Position numbers and translations under genes: made by a program. The notes under the pieces are model-generated. The model made no database searches, was not told the origin of the DNA, and was given only the letters and a program-made list of their open reading frames with translations. From positions 1 to 5,724 of the forward strand of contig JAVEDA010000345.1 in NCBI GenBank assembly GCA_030841195.1: a stretch of 5,724 bases of DNA, read 5' to 3'. Of the stretch, positions 1 through 4,690 are shown in pieces (position 1 is the first letter of the stretch; every line of letters starts with the position of its first letter). Origin of the DNA: Actinomycetota bacterium. Its GTDB lineage: Bacteria > Actinomycetota > Actinomycetes > JACCUZ01.

Positions 1-254
1 TCGGTGAGCCCGGCCTCCCGGCAGGCAGCCACCTTCTCGGCGGCGTCGGCGGCCCGGTTCTCGCCGACCTCGCGCACGCCGAGCGCGGCCAGGTGCCCGA
101 CGTCGTCGGCCGGGAAGGTCTTGGTCACGGCCACCAGGGTGATCTCGGCGCGGTCCCGCCCGGCGGCCCGGCAGGCCGCGCCGATGCGGGCCTCGACCCG
201 GTCGAGGTTGGCGGCGATCTCGGCCCGTCGCCCCTCGTCGTACCGACTGGTCAT
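1..254 (-). CDS. yggS: YggS/PROSC-family pyridoxal phosphate-binding protein, 3' end cut off by the window
   Basis: This is the N-terminal 84 codons of a YggS/PLPBP-family protein, a cytoplasmic protein that binds pyridoxal 5'-phosphate and maintains vitamin B6 and amino-acid balance; no enzymatic reaction is established for the family. Translating the minus strand from the ATG at 254-252 gives MTSRYDEGRRAEIAANLDRV, then an alpha-helical stretch and the motif LVAVTKTFPADDV, in which Lys45 (VTKT) matches the family's PLP-binding lysine. It is followed by LGVREVGENRAADAAEK, matching the family's conserved GENR segment. The usual length is about 230-250 residues, so roughly two thirds lies beyond base 1. 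The start overlaps the pgeF stop as ATGA (254-251), which fixes the start and implies translational coupling. Genes of this family commonly follow ftsZ/pgeF and precede sepF in actinobacteria; sepF would be expected next, outside the window (inference). Family assignment is secure; the full reading frame cannot be checked here. Confidence 0.92.
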   Translation of the reverse strand, partial: MTSRYDEGRRAEIAANLDRVEARIGAACRAAGRDRAEITLVAVTKTFPADDVGHLAALGVREVGENRAADAAEKVAACREAGLT

Positions 255-979
255 GTCACGACCACCCCGGCGAACCGGCCGGTGACGCCGTCGCGGCGGT
301 GCGAGAAGAGGTCCGGTGACTCGGCGGTGCACCGCGGGTCGGCCTCGATCGTCTCGACGCCGGCCGCGAGCAGCTGGGCGACCACGGCGGCCCGCAGGTC
401 GAGGGCGGGGGTGCCGGTCGCGCTGGTGGCAGCGGCCGCCGGGACGACCGCGGTCACCTGGTCGGCGAGCTCGCGGGGCACCTCGTAGCACCGCCCGCAG
501 ACGGCCGGGCCGATGACGGCGACGATCCGGTCCGGCCGGGCGCCCAGCTCCTGCATGGCCGCCACGGTGGCCGGCACCACCCCGGCCTCGACCCCGCGGC
601 GACCGGCGTGGGCCACCGCCACGGCGTCGCTGCGGCGGGCCGCCAGCAGCACCGGGACGCAGTCGGCCACCAGCACCACGAGGCCGAGGTCGCGGCCGGT
701 GGTGACCAGCGCGTCGGCCTCCGGCAGCGGTGCCGCGGGATCCTGCGGGCCGTCCACCACGGCGACCGCACGGCCGTGCACCTGGCGCATCAGGACGAGC
801 CGGGCCGGGTCGAGGTCCATCGCGGCCGCCAGCCGGCGGCGGTTGTCGTCAACCGCCGCCGGGTCGTCGCCGACGTGGTCGCCGAGGTTCAGCTCGGCGT
901 ACGGCGCGGTGCTGGCCCCGCCGTACCGGTCGGTGAACGCGTAGCGCGCGCCCGCGATCGACCCGGTGCGGCGCAGCAT
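251..979 (-). CDS. pgeF: Peptidoglycan editing factor PgeF (YfiH/DUF152, multicopper polyphenol oxidase-like family)
   Basis: A 242-residue protein, the normal length for the YfiH/PgeF family. The E. coli homologue is reported to remove L-serine wrongly added to UDP-MurNAc in place of L-alanine, correcting MurC errors; other relatives act on purine nucleosides, and the old laccase annotation is doubtful. Visible motifs in order: RQVHG with His68, EADALVT at 87-93, ADCVPVLL with Cys107, AHAGRRG with His124, IGPAVCGRCYEV at 156-167, and FSHRRDGVTGR at 225-235 near the C-terminus. The His68/Cys107/His124 trio corresponds to the family's metal-binding set. The family's usual HAGW has Arg in place of Trp here. 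The ATG at 979-977 is firm: an in-frame TAG lies at 991-989, and an AGTAGG Shine-Dalgarno-like sequence (993-988) sits 8 nt upstream. The gene starts 31 nt after ftsZ and its stop overlaps the yggS start (ATGA). No signal peptide or membrane segment is visible, so it is cytoplasmic. Substrate in this organism is inferred from the family. Confidence 0.95.
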   Translation of the reverse strand: MLRRTGSIAGARYAFTDRYGGASTAPYAELNLGDHVGDDPAAVDDNRRRLAAAMDLDPARLVLMRQVHGRAVAVVDGPQDPAAPLPEADALVTTGRDLGLVVLVADCVPVLLAARRSDAVAVAHAGRRGVEAGVVPATVAAMQELGARPDRIVAVIGPAVCGRCYEVPRELADQVTAVVPAAAATSATGTPALDLRAAVVAQLLAAGVETIEADPRCTAESPDLFSHRRDGVTGRFAGVVVT

Positions 980-1010
980 GCCGCGAGCCTACTGACGCCC
1001 GCGGTCCCTC

Positions 1011-2231
1011 CTACTTGAGGAACTCCGGGATGTCGAGGTCGTCGCCCTCGTCGTCGAACACGATCGTGCGGGTGGGCCGGGCGGCGTGCGCCGGCTCGCG
1101 CGGCAGGTCGATCGAGTGGTCGCCGGAGCTGCGGCTGCCGGCCATCGCGGGCTCGGGCTCGCGGTCCGGCCGCTCGGCCGACCGGTCGCTGGACCGCTCG
1201 AACGAGGTGCCGGTGGCGTCGGCGCGGGCCGGTACCTCGCCGGTCTCGGCCCGCCGGGACGGGGTCGCGACGGCTCGCCGCGGCGTACCGCCGTCGAAGC
1301 CGGCCGCGATGACGGTGACCCGCACCTCGTCGCCGAGCGCGTCGTCGATGACGGCGCCGAAGATGATGTTGGCCTCGGTGTGCGCGGCCTCGACGACCAG
1401 CTGGGCCGCTTCGTTGATCTCGAACAGACCCAGGTCTGAGCCGCCGGAGATCGAGAGCAGCACGCCGTGCGCGCCGTCGATGCTGGCCTCGAGCAGCGGG
1501 GAGGAGATCGCCATCTCGGCGGCCTCGACCGCGCGGTTGTCGCCGCGGGAGGAGCCGATGCCCATCAGTGCCGAGCCGGCCCCGGACATGACCGACTTCA
1601 CGTCGGCGAAGTCCAGGTTGATCAGGCCGGGGGTGGTGATCAGGTCGGTGATGCCGGAGACGCCCTGCAGCAGCACCTGGTCGGCGGACTTGAACGCGTC
1701 CAGCATCGAGATGCCGCGGTCGGAGATCGACAGCAGCCGGTCGTTGGGGATGACGATGAGGGTGTCGACCTCGTCGCGGAGCTCGTCGATGCCGGTCTCG
1801 GCCGAGTTGGCCCGGCGCCGGCCCTCGAAGCCGAACGGGCGAGTCACGACGCCGATGGTCAGCGCGCCGAGCGAGCGGGCGATCCGGGCCACCACGGGGG
1901 CGCCGCCGGTGCCGGTGCCGCCACCCTCGCCGGCCGTGACGAAGACCATGTCGGCCCCCTTGAGGACCTCCTCGATCTCCTCGGAGTGGTCCTCGGCGGC
2001 CTTGCGGCCCACCTCGGGGTTGGCGCCGGCGCCGAGGCCGCGGGTGAGCTCGCGGCCGACATCGAGCTTGACGTCCGCGTCGGACATCAGCAACGCCTGC
2101 GCGTCGGTGTTGATCGCGATGAACTCGACGCCCTTGAGGCCGACCTCGATCATCCGGTTGACTGCGTTCACGCCGCCGCCGCCGATGCCGACGACCTTGA
2201 TGACCGCGAGGTAGTTCTGCGGTGCTGCCAC
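1011..2231 (-). CDS. ftsZ: Cell division protein FtsZ (tubulin-like GTPase)
   Basis: A 406-residue FtsZ, the cytoplasmic tubulin-like GTPase that polymerises into the Z-ring and recruits the divisome. The N-terminus (MAAPQNYLAVIKVVGIGGGG) matches actinobacterial FtsZ. The tubulin signature GGGTGTGGAP lies at 103-112, the RPFGFEGRRR segment at 131-140, IPNDRLL at 161-167, and the T7 synergy loop NLDFADVKS at 205-213, whose acidic residues act on GTP of the neighbouring subunit. The globular domain ends near 313 (VIAAGFDGG). A charged Arg/Asp/Glu/Ser-rich linker of about 75-80 residues follows, ending in the conserved C-terminal peptide DDLDIPEFLK (397-406) used by partners such as SepF. GTG at 2231 is the only possible start: an in-frame TGA lies at 2261-2259 with no other start codon between. 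A weak GTGGGG Shine-Dalgarno sequence (2244-2239) is 7 nt upstream. A 312-nt spacer separates it from ftsQ and probably holds its own promoter(s). Stop is TAG. Nothing is truncated or missing. Confidence 0.99.
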   Translation of the reverse strand: MAAPQNYLAVIKVVGIGGGGVNAVNRMIEVGLKGVEFIAINTDAQALLMSDADVKLDVGRELTRGLGAGANPEVGRKAAEDHSEEIEEVLKGADMVFVTAGEGGGTGTGGAPVVARIARSLGALTIGVVTRPFGFEGRRRANSAETGIDELRDEVDTLIVIPNDRLLSISDRGISMLDAFKSADQVLLQGVSGITDLITTPGLINLDFADVKSVMSGAGSALMGIGSSRGDNRAVEAAEMAISSPLLEASIDGAHGVLLSISGGSDLGLFEINEAAQLVVEAAHTEANIIFGAVIDDALGDEVRVTVIAAGFDGGTPRRAVATPSRRAETGEVPARADATGTSFERSSDRSAERPDREPEPAMAGSRSSGDHSIDLPREPAHAARPTRTIVFDDEGDDLDIPEFLK

Positions 2232-2287
2232 GTCGGTGCCCCACTTTCGACTGGTGACTCAGAACGCCCCGGAGGTCCCGGAACCCT

Positions 2288-2334
2288 CACCCTCAAGTTG
2301 AGCGTTATAGTTATGTCAACCACGAGGTTGAGGC
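2288..2334 (-). promoter_or_regulatory. A/T-rich island with TTGACA and nested inverted repeats; probable ftsZ promoter/regulatory region
   Basis: In the midst of very GC-rich DNA the minus strand here reads GGTTGACATAACTATAAC (2321-2304). TTGACA at 2319-2314 is a perfect vegetative -35 hexamer, but no good -10 lies 16-18 nt downstream (the sequence there is close to TTGAGG). TATAAC at 2309-2304 looks like a -10 but lacks a good -35. Which element is used is therefore unclear. Two short palindromes flank the A/T core: TCAACC-ACGA-GGTTGA (2316-2331) and CTCAAGTTGAG (2292-2302), with the shared core TCAAC/GTTGA suggesting a protein-binding site. The island lies 60-100 nt upstream of the ftsZ start. 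Promoter function is inferred from position, base composition and the hexamer; it is not demonstrated. Confidence 0.55.
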
Positions 2335-2440
2335 AGGACGTTAGGTCCGCCACCGGGCCGGTTCAACGACCGAGCCCCCGACACGCCGTACCGACTTCCC
2401 CAACGGCCCCAGCCGCCTCGCCTCCCAGCCGCCGCCGTTC

Positions 2441-2520
2441 GACCACGTATGGCAGGCAGCTGGGTACTTTGCGAGGCTCCTGCGCCTCGCAAAGTGCCTA
2501 CACGCCTGCCATACGTGGTC
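2441..2520. repeat. 80-nt near-perfect inverted repeat (37-position hairpin arms, 6-nt loop) after ftsQ
   Basis: The two halves are mirror images around one centre. The outer arms are a perfect 17-bp match: GACCACGTATGGCAGGC (2441-2457) and its reverse complement (2504-2520). A 3x3 mismatch follows (2458-2460 against 2501-2503), then five pairs of which two are G-U in RNA (2461-2465 with 2496-2500), then a perfect 12-bp inner stem, ACTTTGCGAGGC (2466-2477) with 2484-2495, closing on a 6-nt loop (2478-2483). Because it is symmetric, either strand's RNA would form it. It begins 23 nt after the ftsQ stop. No T-run follows on the minus strand, so it is not a classical intrinsic terminator, but U-less hairpins may act as terminators, attenuators or RNA-processing signals in actinobacteria. 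The size and perfect ends also fit a small non-coding repeat (REP/MITE-like). No flanking target-site duplication is evident. The fold is plain in the sequence; its function is unknown. Confidence 0.9.
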
Positions 2521-2543
2521 AACTGCGAGGGACGCGGGGAGCG

Positions 2544-3266
2544 CTACTTGCGGGTGGTGGGGGCGTCGGGGGCGCTCACGTCGTAGACCGCGGCCTTTCG
2601 GGTGACCAGGACGGCCAGCACGGCGGCCTTGCGGGCGCCGCGGTCCACGCTCCCCCACAGCACGGTACGGCGGTGGCTGAGCAGGATCTCGACGTCCTCG
2701 CGGCTGGCGGCGCGCACCTGGCGCACCTGGTCGCGCACGGCGGCCGGCAGCTGCTCCAGCACGTCCAGCGCGGCCCGCAGCGCCGGGGCGCCGGCGTCGA
2801 CCGGCGCGCTCACCAGCGGCAGTCCGGCCGGCCGGCGGTCGACCGGCGCGAACGCCACGCCGGTGCGGTCCACCAGCATGTACGCCGGTCCGCGGGCCTG
2901 GACGGCGGCGGCCACCCGCTCGTGCACCCGGATCTCGACGGTGCGCGGCCAGTTCCGGGTGACCTCGACGGTCCGCACCGCCGGCAGCCGGGACAGCCGG
3001 GACGCCACCGAGCCGGTGTCCAGGGTGGCCAGCGGGGCACCCGGCGCGATGGCGGCCACCGAGCGCACCTCGGCCGGGTCGAGCAGCGAGGTGCCGGTGA
3101 CCCGGACGTCGCGCACCCCCAGCACGCCGGTGCCGAGCAGCAGCCAGCCGGCCAGCCCGCCCAGCAGCAGCAGCACGGCCACCGTGGCGGTGACCGCGAG
3201 CCGGGTCTTGCGGCGGCCCCGGACGCGGGCGGCCAGCCGGTCGCCCAGGTCGGTGGTGACGGTCAC
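2544..3266 (-). CDS. ftsQ: Cell division protein FtsQ (DivIB/FtsQ family, POTRA domain)
   Basis: A 240-residue bitopic membrane protein of the FtsQ/DivIB family. It joins the FtsB-FtsL subcomplex and helps recruit and regulate the septal FtsW-FtsI synthase. A short basic cytoplasmic tail (about 1-22, with RVRGRRKTR) precedes one membrane helix (about 23-44, AVLLLLGGLAGWLLL core), giving N-in, C-out topology. A POTRA domain follows at about 49-118: VRDVRVTGTSLLDPAEV, then LPAVRTVEVTRNWPRTVEIRV, with the typical RxWPxTVxIxVxER signature. The beta domain runs from about 119 to 231 (LVDRTGVAF, then VEILLSHRRTVLWGSVDRG, ending VYDVSAPDAP). Length is at the short end of the actinobacterial range. 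The start is GTG at 3266, overlapping the murC TGA as GTGA (3266-3263). GGGAG (3273-3269) lies only 2 nt upstream, so coupling to murC translation is likely. The stop is TAG at 2546-2544. Position between murC and ftsZ supports the call, as FtsQ sequences themselves are poorly conserved. Confidence 0.95.
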   Translation of the reverse strand: MTVTTDLGDRLAARVRGRRKTRLAVTATVAVLLLLGGLAGWLLLGTGVLGVRDVRVTGTSLLDPAEVRSVAAIAPGAPLATLDTGSVASRLSRLPAVRTVEVTRNWPRTVEIRVHERVAAAVQARGPAYMLVDRTGVAFAPVDRRPAGLPLVSAPVDAGAPALRAALDVLEQLPAAVRDQVRQVRAASREDVEILLSHRRTVLWGSVDRGARKAAVLAVLVTRKAAVYDVSAPDAPTTRK

Positions 3267-4690
3267 GACTCCCGAGCCCCCAGCCGGGCCAGCACCTCGG
3301 GCCCGATCATGGTGACGTCTCCTGCCCCGCAGGTGAGCACGATGTCGCCCGGCCGGGCCCGGTCCGCCAGGTGACCGGCGACCGCCGACCAGGAGGGCTC
3401 GAAGACGACCTGCGCGGGCGGCAGCGGCACCGCGGCGGCCACCAGGGCGCCGGTGACGCCGGGCACCGGGTCCTCCCGCGCGGCGTACACGTCCATCACC
3501 ACCACCTCGTCGGCCAGCCCGAGGGCGGTGCCGAACGCAGCGGCGAAGGCCTGGGTGCGGCTGAACAGGTGCGGCTGGAACACCACGATGACCCGGCCGC
3601 CGGCGACCACCTCGCGGGCGGCGACCAGGTCGGCGGTCAGCTCGGTCGGGTGGTGGGCGTAGCTGTCGAACACGCGCACGCCGCCTTCGGTGCCCTTGTG
3701 CTCGAACCGCCGCCGCGTCCCGGTGAAGCTCGCCAGCCCCTCGCGCAGCCGCTCGGCCGGGAAGCCCAGCCCGACCCCGGTGAGCAGCGCGGCCGCGGCG
3801 TTGAGCGCGTTGTGCCGGCCCGGCATCCGCAACTCGACGTGCCCGAGCCGCCGGCCCAGCAGCACCGCCTCGAACGAGCTGCCCAGGCCGCGTGTCTGCA
3901 GCCCGACCAGCCGCAGGTCGGCGTGCGGGTCCTCGCCGTAGGTGCGCACGTCCACGCCGTCCGCCCGGGCCGAGGTGGCCAGCGCGACGGCACCCGGGTC
4001 GTCGGCGCAGGTGACCAGGAAGCCGCCGGGCTCGACCCGCCGGGCGAACGCGTCGAAGGCGGCAGCCACCGCCTCCGCGGTGCCGTAGTGGTCGAGGTGG
4101 TCCGGCTCGACGTTGGTCACGACCGCTGCGGTCGGCGAGTAGAGCAGGAACGAGCCGTCGCTCTCGTCGGCCTCCGCCACGAACACGTCGCCGGACCCGT
4201 TGTGCGCGTTGGCCCCCGACTCGTTGAGGTTGCCCCCGATGGCGAACGACGGGTCGGCACCGCAGTGCTGGATCGCCACGGTGAGCAGCGAGGTCGTGGT
4301 CGTCTTGCCGTGGGTTCCCGCGACCGCGACCGCGCGGCGGCCGACCATCACCGAGGCCAGCGCGCCGGCCCGGTGCACGACCGCGAGCCCGCGCCGGCGG
4401 GCCTCGACCAGCTCCGGGTTGGACTCCCGGATCGCGGTGGACACGACCACGGTGTCGACCTCGCCGACGTTCTCGGCCCGGTGCCCGAGGTGCACCACGG
4501 CGCCCAGCGCGCGCAGCGCGGCCAGGGTGACCGAGTCCTTGGCGTCGCTGCCACTGACCGGCAGCCCGCGGGCCAGCATGATCCGCGCGATGCCGGACAT
4601 CCCGGCGCCGCCGATGCCGATGAAGTGCACCCGGCCCAGGTCCTCGGCGGGCACCGGCAGGTCCGCCGGCGCGACCTCGACGCCGCTCAC
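3263..4690 (-). CDS. murC: UDP-N-acetylmuramate--L-alanine ligase MurC
   Basis: Cytoplasmic ATP-dependent Mur ligase that adds L-alanine to UDP-MurNAc, the first step in building the peptidoglycan stem peptide. From GTG 4690 the protein is 475 residues, normal for MurC. The N-terminal UDP-binding Rossmann domain shows HFIGIGGAGMSGIA (22-35). The central ATPase domain carries the P-loop AGTHGKTTTT (124-133), EADESDGSF (173-181) and NVEPDHLDHY (193-202), the last typical of MurC. Next come MPGRHNALNAAAA (289-301), DSYAHHPTE (342-350), FQPHLFSRT (371-379) and GAGD (455-458). All expected catalytic and nucleotide-binding motifs are intact. An upstream extension in the same frame would run inside murG and is arginine/glycine-rich noise, so it is rejected. 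GTG at 4690 forms a GTGA overlap with the murG stop; a tandem in-frame GTG at 4693 is the alternative, differing by one residue. The stop overlaps the ftsQ start. The position implies co-translation with murG and ftsQ. Confidence 0.98.
   Translation of the reverse strand: MSGVEVAPADLPVPAEDLGRVHFIGIGGAGMSGIARIMLARGLPVSGSDAKDSVTLAALRALGAVVHLGHRAENVGEVDTVVVSTAIRESNPELVEARRRGLAVVHRAGALASVMVGRRAVAVAGTHGKTTTTSLLTVAIQHCGADPSFAIGGNLNESGANAHNGSGDVFVAEADESDGSFLLYSPTAAVVTNVEPDHLDHYGTAEAVAAAFDAFARRVEPGGFLVTCADDPGAVALATSARADGVDVRTYGEDPHADLRLVGLQTRGLGSSFEAVLLGRRLGHVELRMPGRHNALNAAAALLTGVGLGFPAERLREGLASFTGTRRRFEHKGTEGGVRVFDSYAHHPTELTADLVAAREVVAGGRVIVVFQPHLFSRTQAFAAAFGTALGLADEVVVMDVYAAREDPVPGVTGALVAAAVPLPPAQVVFEPSWSAVAGHLADRARPGDIVLTCGAGDVTMIGPEVLARLGARES

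Larger units (their letters stand above)
2232..2543. other. 312-nt ftsQ-ftsZ spacer with no gene
   Basis: This is the only non-coding stretch of this size in the window. Reading in the direction of transcription (minus strand) it contains: a 23-nt gap after the ftsQ stop; an 80-nt near-perfect hairpin (2520-2441); a C/T-rich stretch on the plus strand (about 2440-2341); an A/T-rich island with TTGACA and nested inverted repeats (about 2334-2288); and an untranslated leader of roughly 55-70 nt before the ftsZ GTG. No open frame across it has a credible start, codon pattern or family match, and the frames that do cross it are extensions of shadow frames. In Streptomyces the equivalent spacer is known to carry several ftsZ promoters, including a sporulation-linked one, so a regulatory role here is a reasonable inference. 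Confidence 0.85.

Noticed and set aside
981..1004. CCGCG/CGCGG inverted repeat between ftsZ and pgeF as a terminator
   Set aside because: Only 5 pairs with a 14-nt loop, no U-run, and expected by chance in GC-rich DNA.
1015..2214. 399-codon plus-strand frame exactly opposite ftsZ
   Set aside because: Its length mirrors ftsZ because GC-biased third codon positions suppress stops on the other strand. The Ser/Arg/Pro-rich product has no family match.
889..2244. 451-codon minus-strand frame overlapping ftsZ
   Set aside because: A +1/-1 frame shadow of ftsZ, extremely arginine/glycine-rich, and incompatible with the firm FtsZ frame.
2316..2522. Small peptides encoded across the hairpin on either strand
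   Set aside because: Both strands give a similar peptide core (LRGxxASQS...PAIRG) simply because the hairpin is a palindrome; there is no ribosome binding site or coding signature.
1467..3374. 635-codon open frame on the plus strand
   Set aside because: It runs antisense across ftsZ, the spacer and ftsQ. The product is low-complexity (Gly, Ala, Arg, His, Asp, Gln rich) with no recognisable domain, as expected for the reverse frame of GC-rich genes.
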